Shown: positions 16,273-27,629 of the stretch, one piece after another
Numbering within the stretch: position 1 is the first letter of the stretch
Layout of the letters: each line of letters starts with the position of its first letter
Source: an uncultured Clostridia bacterium
GTDB taxonomy: Bacteria; Bacillota; Clostridia; Christensenellales; Aristaeellaceae
Assembly: GCA_947165425.1 (NCBI GenBank)
Contig: CAMVAJ010000002.1
Span: 1 to 64,000 of the forward strand
Direction of reading: 5' to 3'
Length of the DNA: 64,000 nt
Program-made: the position numbers and the translations under genes
Notes under the pieces: model-generated
What the model was told of the DNA's origin: nothing
The model's input: only the letters and a program-made list of their open reading frames with translations
Databases searched by the model: none

Positions 16273-19137
16273 TCAGGTGAGCGAGCCGCTGGCCTTCATC
16301 TGCTCGAACTCCTCCCGGGAGATCAGGCACTGCCGCGGCTTGGAGCCGTCCTGCTGGGAGACGATGCCGCGCTTCTCCATCTCGTCCACGAGGCGGCCGG
16401 CCCGCGAGTAGCCGACCCGCAGGCGGCGCTGGAGCATGGAGGTGGAGACCTGCCCGTCCTCCACGGCCATCTCGATGCACTGGGCCAGGAGGCTCATGTC
16501 GGTGGTCTCGACCGGGCCGGTGCTGCCGGCGAAGTCGTCGGTGGAGGGCAGGGCGGCCTCCTCGTCCCCCGCGTGCTCCAGCCGGTCGATGATCTCGGGA
16601 TCGTACACGGCCGGGCAGGTCTCGCGGATGAAGTCAGTGACCTGGTTGACCTCGTCGTCGGTCAGGAAGCAGCCCTGGATGCGGGTGGGCGTGAACTGGC
16701 CGACGGGCTTGTAGAGCATATCGCCCCAGCCGAGGAGCTGCTCCGCGCCGCCGCCGTCAAGGATGGTGCGGCTGTCCACGAAGCTGGTCACCTTGAAGGC
16801 GATGCGGCTGGGAATGTTCGCCTTGATGAGGCCTGTGATGACGTCCACGGAGGGGCGCTGGGTGGCGACCACCATGTGGATGCCCGCCGCGCGGGCCAGC
16901 TGGGCGATGCGGCAGATCCGCTCCTCCACGTCGCGCTTGCAGACCATCATCAGATCGGCCAGCTCGTCGATGATGATGACGATGCGCGGCATGCGGGAAG
17001 CGCCCTCGGGGAGGTGCTTGTTGTAGCCGTCGATGCCGCGGACGCCCACCTCCTTGAACTTGTTGTAGCGGGCCATCATCTCGTCCACCGCCCACTCCAG
17101 GGCGGCGGAGGCCTTGCGGGGATCGCTGACCACGGGGAGCAGCAGGTGCGGCACGCCGTTATAGCATTGCAGCTCCACGACCTTCGGATCGACGAGGATC
17201 AGCCGGACGTCCTCGGGCGAGCAGCGGAAGAGAAGCGAGTTGATGATCGCGTTGATGCACACGGACTTGCCGGAGCCGGTGGCGCCGGCGATCAGCAGGT
17301 GCGGCATGCGGGACAGGTCGCAGATGATCGGCGCGCCGGCGATATCCCGGCCCAGGGCCACCGCCAGGGGCGAGGACGCGTCCTGCAGCTGGGGCGTCTC
17401 CAGGAGCTCGCGCAGGGTCACGGTGGCGACGGCGCGGTTGGGCACCTCCACGCCCACGAGGGACTTCCCGGGGATCGGGGCCTCGATGCGGACGCTCTTG
17501 GCCTCCATGTTCATGGCGATGTTGTCGCTCAGGGAGGTGACCTTGTTCACCTTGATGCCGGGGGCCAGCTCCAGCTCGAAGCGGGAGACCGCCGGGCCGT
17601 GGGTGATGTTGCGCACCGCGGCGTCCACCTTGAAGGAGGCGAGGGTCTCCTCCAGGCGGCGGGCCCGCATGGCGTCCTCCTCGTGGCTGACGTTCTCCGG
17701 CGGCTTGGGCGCGCGCAGCAGCGAGAGGCTCGGATAGATGTAGTGTGAGAGCACGGAGAGCTGCTGGGCCTGCTGCTTCTCGCCCATGGTCTTCGCGCCC
17801 TGGGCGGGGGCCTTGATGTTCAGCTTCTCGCCGGTGGAGGCGGAGGGGTCGCGGAGCTTGGGCATCACGGGCGCGGCGGCGGGGGCGGCGTCGTCCTCGT
17901 CCCAGGGCGGAGCGTCGTCCACGGCCGGCGCGGGGTGGCGGCGGCCGGAGTGCGCCGGCTCCGGGGCGGCCTTCCGCTCGGGCTCGGCGGTCTCCCCGCG
18001 CAGGAGATCCCGCACGTTCTTCTGCCAGGGAGTCTCGCGGGCCGGCCTGGCCTGCTCCGGCTCGGCTTCAGCCACAGGCGCGGCGGCCGGGGCGGGCGGG
18101 TCGGTCGGCCCGGGCTGCGCCTGCACGGGGGCGTGCGGGTGGGCCGGCGGCTGGGACGGCATGGTCTGGGGAGTCGGCACGGCAGCCGACGCGGCCTCGT
18201 CGAAGCCGCGGCGTCCGGCCTGATAGGTGGACTGGCGCACGGGGGTCGCCTCCGCCGCGGGCTTCGGGCCGAAGAGACGGTTCAGGAAGCCGGGGCGCGC
18301 GCCGTCCTGGCCGAGGACGCGGGTCTCCTCCGGCACGGGCTGGAAGCCGTTCGCCGGGCGCACGGGCTGGGCGGGCTGGACCGGCGCGGTCTGCTGCCAG
18401 GCCGCGGGCTGGGCGGGCGCGTGGGTCTGCCGCCACTGGGCCTGCTGCGCGTCCTGCCACTGGGCCTGCCGCGCGGACTGGGCGGTCTGCCCGGCGGCCT
18501 TCAGCTTCTGCAGGATGACCGCGGGGCTCAGCCGGAAGAGCAGGAACAGGAGGGCGACGGTCAGCAGGATGACGATCACCGCCGCGATCACGGGGCCGGT
18601 CAGCCGCCAGACCGGATAGGCCAGGAGCATGCCCAGCGCGCCGCCGCCCGCGCTGCGGGAGGCGGAGAAGGTGTAGCTGCGGCGGATCAGCCAGAGATAG
18701 CCGCGGTCAGCCGGGCTGGCCTGGGCCCAGAAATAGTCCGGCAGCGCCAGGGCGGGGTTCCCGGTGGAGGTCAGCAGGATCAGCAGCGCGCCCGCCAGCA
18801 GAAAGAGGACCGCGCACAGCAAAAAAACGCGGGGCGACGCGCGGCGCTTGGTCTGTACCAGCAGCAGGATGCCCAGCCAGACCGGCAGGGCGGGCAGGGC
18901 GATGGCGATCGCCCCGGCGAGGCCGTAGCAGACCTGCCGGATGGCGGTGAACACATCCCCCTGCATCCGCAGCCCCACCGCTAAAAAGCCCATCACGCCC
19001 AGGGCAATCAGGAGCATGGCCAGCAGGGTCTGCATGGCGGCGGCTTCCGCGGAATAGGTTTTGGCACGCTTCTTGGCGGGCGCCTTGTGTTTTTTCGGGG
19101 CGGCCTTCGGCTGTGCCTGATTGCGCAAAAAGGTCAT
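16273..19137 (-). CDS. FtsK/SpoIIIE DNA translocase
   Basis: multiple N-term TM segments; PHLLIAGATGSGKSVCINAIINSLL; VIIIDELADLMM; C-terminal gamma winged helix. Confidence 0.97.
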   Translation of the reverse strand: MTFLRNQAQPKAAPKKHKAPAKKRAKTYSAEAAAMQTLLAMLLIALGVMGFLAVGLRMQGDVFTAIRQVCYGLAGAIAIALPALPVWLGILLLVQTKRRASPRVFLLCAVLFLLAGALLILLTSTGNPALALPDYFWAQASPADRGYLWLIRRSYTFSASRSAGGGALGMLLAYPVWRLTGPVIAAVIVILLTVALLFLLFRLSPAVILQKLKAAGQTAQSARQAQWQDAQQAQWRQTHAPAQPAAWQQTAPVQPAQPVRPANGFQPVPEETRVLGQDGARPGFLNRLFGPKPAAEATPVRQSTYQAGRRGFDEAASAAVPTPQTMPSQPPAHPHAPVQAQPGPTDPPAPAAAPVAEAEPEQARPARETPWQKNVRDLLRGETAEPERKAAPEPAHSGRRHPAPAVDDAPPWDEDDAAPAAAPVMPKLRDPSASTGEKLNIKAPAQGAKTMGEKQQAQQLSVLSHYIYPSLSLLRAPKPPENVSHEEDAMRARRLEETLASFKVDAAVRNITHGPAVSRFELELAPGIKVNKVTSLSDNIAMNMEAKSVRIEAPIPGKSLVGVEVPNRAVATVTLRELLETPQLQDASSPLAVALGRDIAGAPIICDLSRMPHLLIAGATGSGKSVCINAIINSLLFRCSPEDVRLILVDPKVVELQCYNGVPHLLLPVVSDPRKASAALEWAVDEMMARYNKFKEVGVRGIDGYNKHLPEGASRMPRIVIIIDELADLMMVCKRDVEERICRIAQLARAAGIHMVVATQRPSVDVITGLIKANIPSRIAFKVTSFVDSRTILDGGGAEQLLGWGDMLYKPVGQFTPTRIQGCFLTDDEVNQVTDFIRETCPAVYDPEIIDRLEHAGDEEAALPSTDDFAGSTGPVETTDMSLLAQCIEMAVEDGQVSTSMLQRRLRVGYSRAGRLVDEMEKRGIVSQQDGSKPRQCLISREEFEQMKASGSLT

Positions 19138-19182
19138 ATCTCCTCCAGCAAGATCTTAAAACATGTGGGAAGCGCGCCGCGG

Positions 19183-20346
19183 TCAGTTCCGCGCGCGCAG
19201 CACCACGGAGACGAGGATATCGTCCTCGTCGGCATAGAGCAAAAGGATGGTGTCGCCGCAGAGGTAGCTGTCGCAGCGGGCGGCGTCCAGACGCAGGCCC
19301 TCGCGCTCCTCGGGGGAGAGGGCCATCGAGGCGTCGGGCTGGCCCAGCAGGGCGAGCCAGGCGGCGCGGTCGGTCTCCCCGGCGGTGAGGCCGCAGGCGG
19401 TGAAGCGGTCCGCGCGGATCCCCTCCAGCCGGCAGCCGGCCAGCTGCTTGCCGCCCTCGCGGGCGGTCATGAGCCACACGCCGCGGAAGAGCCCGTCCTC
19501 GAGCTGGACATAGCGCCCGCCGGAGAAGAGGTCGGGGTCGGCGGCGACGCCGTAGCGGCCGGCGAGGGCCTCCATGTCCTCGCCGAGCCGGACCGGCAGG
19601 GCGGGGAGGCACCCCTCCTCCGCGCTGCGGCGGAGCCTGTCCGCGTCGGGGCGGAGCAGCTCGGGGACGCCGAAGCGGGCGGCGAGACTGCCTTCGCTGA
19701 GATCCAGGACGCCAGCGGAGGACAGCTCCCGCCAGGACAGCGTCACGGTGCCGCAGCGGTCGGCGAGGGTCTGAAACTGGGTGATGGGATAGTAGAGGGT
19801 GACGCCCGCCTCGGAGAGGGCAAAGGTCTCGGGAAGGGGCAGAAGGGCGCCGCGCTCGGGCTGGGCGCTCACATGGGGCGCGGCCTGCTCCCGCAGCAGG
19901 GTCTCCACCGCCGCCCGGCCCCGGCTGGGGTCGGTGAACAGCTCCCAGAGCGTGAAGGCCTCGCGGCGCTCCAGGTCCAGGTTGAGGGTCGACCACTCGC
20001 TGAGTACCCGGGCCGAACCGGCGGTCTTCTCGCGCCGGAGGGCGCAGGAGAGCACGCCGCCGGAGACCGCGCCCTGCCAGTCGGCGGTGAGGCGCTGGTC
20101 GGAGGACATGACCGTGGCCAGCAGGCCGGTCCACTCGGCGGCCTTGGCGGCCTCGGTCAGTTTGGCGTTGACCTCCGCCTGCCAGGCCTCGTCCGGCAGG
20201 CCGTCGAGCTGCGGCCAGTGGACGCCGCTGCCGGCCAGATCCAGGCCGCGGTCGGTCAGGGACGGCTCCGCGGCGGCGCAGGCGACGGCCAGCAGGGCGC
20301 AGAGCAGGAGCGCGGTGAACCGCGCCGGTCGGGCATGATGATTCAC
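19183..20346 (-). CDS. Secreted protein, possibly DUF3298/RsiV-like
   Basis: signal peptide MNHHARPARFTALLLCALLAVACAAA; GVTLYYPITQFQTLADRCGTVTLSWRELS resembles DUF3298. Confidence 0.55.
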   Translation of the reverse strand: MNHHARPARFTALLLCALLAVACAAAEPSLTDRGLDLAGSGVHWPQLDGLPDEAWQAEVNAKLTEAAKAAEWTGLLATVMSSDQRLTADWQGAVSGGVLSCALRREKTAGSARVLSEWSTLNLDLERREAFTLWELFTDPSRGRAAVETLLREQAAPHVSAQPERGALLPLPETFALSEAGVTLYYPITQFQTLADRCGTVTLSWRELSSAGVLDLSEGSLAARFGVPELLRPDADRLRRSAEEGCLPALPVRLGEDMEALAGRYGVAADPDLFSGGRYVQLEDGLFRGVWLMTAREGGKQLAGCRLEGIRADRFTACGLTAGETDRAAWLALLGQPDASMALSPEEREGLRLDAARCDSYLCGDTILLLYADEDDILVSVVLRARN

Positions 20347-20501
20347 GGGCGTCCCTCCTTCGCGTCGGCATGGGGGCAGCGGTCAAAAACCCTGTCCTAT
20401 TCTACAATAGATGCGGTTTTTTCGCAAGTGATTCATGAATCCGTTTTATATATGGTATAGAATGACACAGAATCGTCACAAAGCAAGTTCGCCCCGCGCC
20501 C

Positions 20502-20530
20502 TTGCCATTACCCGCATTCCATGGTAAAAT
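20502..20530 (+). promoter_or_regulatory. sigmaA-type promoter of the ABC-F gene
   Basis: TTGCCA-N17-TAAAAT. Confidence 0.7.
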
Positions 20531-20603
20531 AACTCCGTCCCGCCACGGCTGAGATCCTTTGGCGCGGCCTTTCACAATACCAACCAGCAAAGGGAGTGCC
20601 AAC

Positions 20604-22193
20604 ATGATTACCGTCTCCAACGTGTCTCTGACCTTCGGCGGACAGAAGCTCTTCTCCGGCGTGGATCTGAAATTCCTGCCCGGCAACTGCTATGGCATCA
20701 TCGGCGCCAACGGCGCGGGGAAGTCCACCTTCCTGCGCATCCTCTCCGGCGATCTGGAGCCCACCACGGGCACCGTCGCGATCCCGGCCAACGAGCGCAT
20801 GTCCGTGCTGCAGCAGGATCAGTTCAAATACGACGCCTATCCGGTGCTGGACACCGTGATCATGGGCAACCCCCGCCTCTGGGAGGTCATGAAGGAGAAG
20901 GACGCGCTGTATATGAAGCCCGACTTCTCCGACGCGGACGGCGAGCGGGCTGCCGAGCTGGAGGGCGAGTTCGCGGAGATGGACGGCTGGAACGCTGAGT
21001 CCGACGCCGCGACCCTCCTCACCGGCCTGGGCATCCCGGTGGAGGACCACACGATGATCATGGGCGAGCTGGCCGGCGGCGACAAGTTCAAGGTCCTGCT
21101 GGCCCAGGCCCTCTTCGGCCACCCGGACATCCTGCTGCTGGACGAGCCGACCAACAACCTGGACAACCGCTCGGTGAGCTGGCTGGAGGACTTCCTGATG
21201 GATTTCCCCGGCACGCTGATCGTGGTCAGCCACGACCGCTGGTTCCTGAACAACATCTGCACCCACATCGTGGATATCGACTACAGCCAGGTCAAGCTCT
21301 ACGTGGGCAACTACGACTTCTGGTACGAGTCCTCCAAGATGATGCAGTCCCTCATGAACGACCAGAAGAAGCGGCGCGAGGACAAGATCAAGGAGCTGAA
21401 GGCCTTCATCCAGCGCTTCTCCTCCAACAAGTCCAAGGCCAAGCAGGCTACCAGCCGCCGCAAGCTCCTGGACGAGCTGACCCTGGAGCAGATGCCGGCC
21501 TCCTCCCGCCGCTATCCCTGGGTGGCCTTCACCCCGGACCGGGAGGCGGGCAAGGACATCCTGGCCGTGGACAAGATCAGCTACACGCAGGACGGCGTGC
21601 AGCTCTTAAAGGACGTATCCTTCATCGTCACCAAGGGGCAGAAGATCGCCCTGGTGGGCAACGAGCAGGCGGCCACGGCGCTGATGCGCATCCTCATGGA
21701 GGAGATCGAGCCGGACAGCGGCAGCTTCAAGTGGGGCGTCACGATCTCCACCAGCTACTTCCCCCACGACAACTCCAAATTCTTCGACGGCTGCGACAAG
21801 ACGATGCTGGAGTGGTTCGCCCAGTACTCGCCCGAGCAGCTGGAGACCTATATGCGCGGCTTCCTGGGGCGGATGCTCTTCTCCGGCGACGACGTCTACA
21901 AGCCCGTGAACGTTCTCTCCGGCGGCGAGAAGGTGCGCTGCATGCTCTCCCGGATGATGCTCTCGGGCGCGAACTTCCTGCTGCTGGACCAGCCGACGAA
22001 CCACCTCGACCTGGAGAGCATCACGGCGGTGAACAACGGTCTGATCAATTTCCCGGGCAACGTCCTCTTCACCTGCCACGACCACCAGTTCATCTCCACG
22101 GTGGCGGACCGGATCATCGACATCCACGACGACGGCACCATCAGCGACTACTACTGCAACTACGACGAGTATCTGGAGAAGGTCAAAGCCTGA
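20604..22193 (+). CDS. ABC-F family ATPase (YkpA/YbiT-like) with divergent second NBD
   Basis: GANGAGKSTFLRIL, LLLDEPTNNLD, VVSHDRWFLN in NBD1; LLLDQPTNHLDLESI in NBD2. Confidence 0.93.
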   Translation: MITVSNVSLTFGGQKLFSGVDLKFLPGNCYGIIGANGAGKSTFLRILSGDLEPTTGTVAIPANERMSVLQQDQFKYDAYPVLDTVIMGNPRLWEVMKEKDALYMKPDFSDADGERAAELEGEFAEMDGWNAESDAATLLTGLGIPVEDHTMIMGELAGGDKFKVLLAQALFGHPDILLLDEPTNNLDNRSVSWLEDFLMDFPGTLIVVSHDRWFLNNICTHIVDIDYSQVKLYVGNYDFWYESSKMMQSLMNDQKKRREDKIKELKAFIQRFSSNKSKAKQATSRRKLLDELTLEQMPASSRRYPWVAFTPDREAGKDILAVDKISYTQDGVQLLKDVSFIVTKGQKIALVGNEQAATALMRILMEEIEPDSGSFKWGVTISTSYFPHDNSKFFDGCDKTMLEWFAQYSPEQLETYMRGFLGRMLFSGDDVYKPVNVLSGGEKVRCMLSRMMLSGANFLLLDQPTNHLDLESITAVNNGLINFPGNVLFTCHDHQFISTVADRIIDIHDDGTISDYYCNYDEYLEKVKA

Positions 22194-22220
22194 GATCTCG
22201 CGACAAGGGGAGGCAACGCC

Positions 22221-23588
<1,368 letters not shown>

Positions 23589-23648
23589 TCGAGCGAGATT
23601 TGACCGCGCGGCACGGAGGTGCCGCGCTGATTTCAGAAAGGAATCGCC

Positions 23649-24605
23649 ATGCTGTCTGATCCCCGCGTCTCCGCCTGTATGGTGCTCTACCGCACGGGCG
23701 AGGAGGCCCTCAGCGCGGTCCGATGCGTGCAGGACGCCACCGAGCCTGTCACGCTTTTTGTGGTGGACAACGCGCCCAAGGACAGCGTGGCGAATCGGAT
23801 CGCCCAGCAGTGCCGGGGCGCGAAGATTCTCTCCATGGAGCGCAACGTGGGGTACGGGCAGGGCAACAACGCCGTGCTTCCCTACCTGAAATCCAAATAC
23901 CACCTGATCATGAACCCGGATGTGACCTTCGACCCGGATCTGATCACCCGGATGGCGGACTGGATGGACGCCCACGAGGACGCGGTGATCCTGACGCCGC
24001 GGGTGGTGAACCTGGATGGCTCAGAGCAGTTCCTGCCCAAGCGCCGGCCCACCGTCCGCTATCTGCTGGGCGGCCGCCGGGCCCTCCGGGGCGATCAGAC
24101 GGCGGCGAAGGCCGAGGCGGCCCAGCTGCGGGCCGACGCCCTGGCCGAGACCGCCAAGGCCGCCTGGGAGAGGCACCACAGCCAGCATCTGGGCTTTGCG
24201 GATCTGATGCGCTGCAACCGGATCGAGTGGCGGCAGTCCTGGTATAAGCTCAAGGCGGCACGCCTCCGGGCGAAGGCGGCGCGGCAGCGCCGGTGGCGGG
24301 ACGAGTACACCCTGGCGGACCAGCCGCCCACCGAGCCGATGGAGGTCTCCTTCGCCACGGGCTGCTTCCTGTTCATCCGCACGCACCCCTTCTACCGGCT
24401 GGGCGGCTTTGACCGGCGGTTCTTCCTCTATCAGGAGGACAGCGACCTGTCCCTGAGCGCGCTGAAGTTCGGCAAGATCGTCTATCACCCGGACATGGTG
24501 GTGACCCACGCCTGGCACCGGGATTCCGCCCACGACCTGAGGCAGACCCTGCTCCACGTCTGGTCGACCATCCGCTTCTTCAACAAATGGGGGTGGAAGT
24601 GGTGA
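23649..24605 (+). CDS. Glycosyltransferase family 2 (WbbL/rhamnosyltransferase-like)
   Basis: FVVDNAPKD...NVGYGQGNNAVLP; HLIMNPDVTFDPDLI; FFLYQEDSDLSL. Confidence 0.88.
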   Translation: MLSDPRVSACMVLYRTGEEALSAVRCVQDATEPVTLFVVDNAPKDSVANRIAQQCRGAKILSMERNVGYGQGNNAVLPYLKSKYHLIMNPDVTFDPDLITRMADWMDAHEDAVILTPRVVNLDGSEQFLPKRRPTVRYLLGGRRALRGDQTAAKAEAAQLRADALAETAKAAWERHHSQHLGFADLMRCNRIEWRQSWYKLKAARLRAKAARQRRWRDEYTLADQPPTEPMEVSFATGCFLFIRTHPFYRLGGFDRRFFLYQEDSDLSLSALKFGKIVYHPDMVVTHAWHRDSAHDLRQTLLHVWSTIRFFNKWGWKW

Positions 24606-25534
24606 CGGCGATCACGGTCGCCCTCGCCGCCTACAACGGCGAGCGCTACCTCCCGGAGCTGCTGGCGAGCCTGCGGGGGCAGGAGGAGCGGGATTTCCTC
24701 GTGCTGATGCGGGACGACGGCTCCACGGACGGGACCCCTGGGCTGCTGCGCCGGGCCGCCCTGGAGGACAGCCGCTTTCAGCTGCGGGCGGACGGGGCGC
24801 ATCTGGGCGCGAAGGGCAGCTTTTTCGCGCTGATGCGGGCGGCGGAGACGCCTTATGTGGCCCTGTGCGACCAGGACGATATCTGGCGGGCGGACCGGCT
24901 CTCCGCCTGCCGGCGCGCCATGGAGGCCGCGGAGGAGGAACACGGCGCGGGGACGCCGATCCTCGTGCACAGCGACTGCTCCCTGATCGACGGCGAGGGG
25001 CGCGCCCTCGGCGGCAGCTTCTTTGCCCACCAGGGCTGGCGGGGCGGCGCGAAGTCGCTCCAGGAGCTGCTGGTGCAGAACAACGTCACCGGCTGCACCG
25101 TGCTGATGAACCGGGCGCTGTACAGCCTGGCGGCCGCTCACGCGGACCCGGAGAGGGTCTTCATGCACGACTGGTTCCTGGCGCAGACGGCGGCGGCCTT
25201 CGGGGAGATCGTCTTTGTGGACGCGCCGCTGGTGGCCTACCGCCAGCACGGGGCCAACGTCCTCGGCGCGAGCCGCGGCGGCCTGACGGGCCGGGCGGTC
25301 CGGGCGCTGCGCCGGGGCGGCGAGGCCAGGGCGCGCATCCGCCTGACCTACGAGCAGGCGGCGCTCCTGTCGGCGTCCTATGGCGAGGCGCTCCCGGCGG
25401 AGGCCAGAGGAATCGTGCAGACCTATTTGGACACACGGCGGAAACCCTGGCCGCTGCGCCCGCTGCGGGCGCTCCGGGGCGGATATCGGATGCAGCACCC
25501 GATGGCGAGGTTGGGACAATTCTTCTTTGGCTGA
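24587..25534 (+). CDS. Glycosyltransferase family 2
   Basis: VALAAYNGERYLPELLASLRGQ; MRDDGSTDGT; YVALCDQDDIW; start may be GTG at 24602, overlapping the upstream stop. Confidence 0.9.
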   Translation: MGVEVVTAITVALAAYNGERYLPELLASLRGQEERDFLVLMRDDGSTDGTPGLLRRAALEDSRFQLRADGAHLGAKGSFFALMRAAETPYVALCDQDDIWRADRLSACRRAMEAAEEEHGAGTPILVHSDCSLIDGEGRALGGSFFAHQGWRGGAKSLQELLVQNNVTGCTVLMNRALYSLAAAHADPERVFMHDWFLAQTAAAFGEIVFVDAPLVAYRQHGANVLGASRGGLTGRAVRALRRGGEARARIRLTYEQAALLSASYGEALPAEARGIVQTYLDTRRKPWPLRPLRALRGGYRMQHPMARLGQFFFG

Positions 25535-25574
25535 GAGACAGGGCGGGACAGTGTCCGCCGCGCCCCGGGAGGTC

Positions 25575-26099
25575 ATGGATATGCTGACGTACTGCCTCTT
25601 CTGCGAGACGGCGAAGTGCGGCGCGGTGGCCCGCGCCGCCGAGCGGAAGCTGGGCTGCAGGGCGATCGCCCCCAAGCAGGTGCAGCACACCTGGTCCAAA
25701 GGCCAAATGGTGGACATCGTCCACGATCTGCTCCCGGGCTATGTGTTCCTCTACGCGGAGGGAGCGCCCCTGGAGATCGCCGCCATCCGCGCCCTCGACG
25801 GCGTGATCCGCTGCCTCTACACCGAGGGCGTCGGCTACGCGCTGCAGGGGAGCGACGAGCAGTTCGCACTGATGCTCCTGCAGAAAAACGGCGTCATCGG
25901 CAAGACCCGGGTCTACGAGGAGGGCCAGATGATCCGCATCGCCCGAGGCGCCTTCGAGGGCGTGGAGGCGAAGATCCTCAAGGTCAACCGCCGCAACATG
26001 CGGATGCAGATCGAGCTCCCCTTCGCCGCGCAGAAGGTGAAGACCTGGGTGGAGTACGAGGTCGTGGCGGAGGAGGACGAGCAAAACGACGGAGCGTGA
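25575..26099 (+). CDS. Specialised NusG paralog (LoaP/UpxY-like antiterminator)
   Basis: NGN-like N-term (CLFCETAKCGAVARAAERKLGCRAIAPK...LLPGYVFLYAE) and KOW-like EEGQMIRIARGAFEGVEAKILKVNRRNMRMQIELPF. Confidence 0.78.
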   Translation: MDMLTYCLFCETAKCGAVARAAERKLGCRAIAPKQVQHTWSKGQMVDIVHDLLPGYVFLYAEGAPLEIAAIRALDGVIRCLYTEGVGYALQGSDEQFALMLLQKNGVIGKTRVYEEGQMIRIARGAFEGVEAKILKVNRRNMRMQIELPFAAQKVKTWVEYEVVAEEDEQNDGA

Positions 26100-26120
26100 T
26101 GGCTTGCTCCGTCGTTTTTT
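26083..26120. terminator. Intrinsic terminator between convergent genes
   Basis: aaaacgacggagc-gtgatggctt-gctccgtcgttttt. Confidence 0.85.
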
Positions 26121-26132
26121 TGATTCGTATAT

Positions 26133-27395
26133 TTACGCATCCATCCGCAGGATGACCGGCTCGCCGTCGGTGGCCAGCAGGCCGCACTCGATGGAGACCT
26201 CCCGGCTGTCCAGCAGGTTCCGGTGCGTTCCCTCCGGCAGGGACACGGGGACGAGGCCCGGCCGGCCCTGCAGGCTGAACAGCCCGAGGGCGCGGGCGCC
26301 CGGCGCGCGCCACTCGGCGGTCAGCAGGTCGCCGGGGTGGGCCTGGAAGGAGTAGACGCCGTCCGCGAACAGGGGATCCTTCTTCATCGCGGCGAGCCGC
26401 CGGATCAGCCCGGCCAGGGGCGCCTCGCCCGCCATGGGGACGGGGTCTGCGTCGAAGAGGCCGGGCCGGTGCGGAACGGCCCACTCCTGCCCGCCGTAGA
26501 GCAGCGCGGCGCCCTTCTGGAAGAACATCCAGGCGAGCCAGTTCCGCTGCAGCCGGGCGTCCGGGAAAAGGAAGGCCATCCGGGGCCGGTCGTGGTTCTC
26601 CAGGAAGCGCAGCTTCACATAGTCGGCCGGGTAGCAGCTCTCCTGCCGCTCCAGGGCGGCGAGGTAGTCCGGGAGCGCGCACTCGCCACGGATATAGCGG
26701 CTGAAATCGCCGTAGACATCGTAGTCGTAGCAGATGTCGAAGGCCTGATAGAGCTCTGCGTCGCTGTGGCTGACCATGCCGCGGCTGCGGTTTGCCCGGA
26801 TGAACTCCGGCTCCACCGACTCCGCGAGCCAGATGCAGCCGGGGCGCACCGCCTCCACCTCCGCCCGAGCCTTCAGCCAGAAGGCGAGGGGGACCATGGG
26901 GGCCACGTCGCAGCGGAAGCCGTCCACGGTCTCCGCCCACATCTTCAGGGTGTCGATCTGGTAGCGCCAGAGCTCGGGGTGGCTGTAGTCCAGGTCGATG
27001 ATGTCCGTCCAGTCGCCGACCCGGTTGCCGAAGCTGCCGTCGGGCTTGTGGTAGAACCACTCCGGATGGTGCTGGGCCAGCCAGGAGTCGGGGGAGGTGT
27101 GGTTGTAGACCACGTCGATCAGCAGCTTCATGCCGCAGCGGTGCACGGCGTCCGCCAAATGCCGGAAGTCGTCCATCGTCCCGTACTCCGGGTTGACGGC
27201 GCGGTAGTCCGCGATGGCGTAGGGGGAGCCGAGGGTGCCCTTGCGCTTCGCCCTCCCGATGGGGTGGATCGGCAGGAGCCACACCGCGTCCGCGCCCAGC
27301 GCCCGGATGCGGGGCAGGTCCGCCGCGACCGCCCGGAAGGAGCCGCCGTGGTTGCGCACAAAAATGGAATAGAGGGTCATGTTTCGGAGATTCAT
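26133..27395 (-). CDS. GH13 alpha-amylase-family glycosidase
   Basis: LLIDVVYNHTSPDS; DGFRCDVAP; IWLAESVE; RFLENHDRPRM; RBS ggagg before ATG at 27395. Confidence 0.92.
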   Translation of the reverse strand: MNLRNMTLYSIFVRNHGGSFRAVAADLPRIRALGADAVWLLPIHPIGRAKRKGTLGSPYAIADYRAVNPEYGTMDDFRHLADAVHRCGMKLLIDVVYNHTSPDSWLAQHHPEWFYHKPDGSFGNRVGDWTDIIDLDYSHPELWRYQIDTLKMWAETVDGFRCDVAPMVPLAFWLKARAEVEAVRPGCIWLAESVEPEFIRANRSRGMVSHSDAELYQAFDICYDYDVYGDFSRYIRGECALPDYLAALERQESCYPADYVKLRFLENHDRPRMAFLFPDARLQRNWLAWMFFQKGAALLYGGQEWAVPHRPGLFDADPVPMAGEAPLAGLIRRLAAMKKDPLFADGVYSFQAHPGDLLTAEWRAPGARALGLFSLQGRPGLVPVSLPEGTHRNLLDSREVSIECGLLATDGEPVILRMDA

Positions 27396-27564
27396 AGGGG
27401 CCTCCATATTGCTTGTTAGGGTGGATCGCCTGGCTCCGCAGGCGGAAGAGGTTTGGGTATCATATACGCCATACGGAGGCCAAATCCTGCACGGCGCTGA
27501 AAAAAGAACCGCCGGATGCAGGGCAGAATCTACGACGGTTTTCCGCTTTCCGCCCGGCGAAGGC

Positions 27565-27593
27565 TTGCCCTGCCGGCTGTTTCTGTGTATAAT
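27565..27593 (+). promoter_or_regulatory. sigmaA-type promoter
   Basis: TTGCCC-N17-TATAAT upstream of HprK-like gene. Confidence 0.65.
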
Positions 27594-27629
27594 AAAATCA
27601 GTTTTTTGAAGGGATGCAAGCCAAACCGC

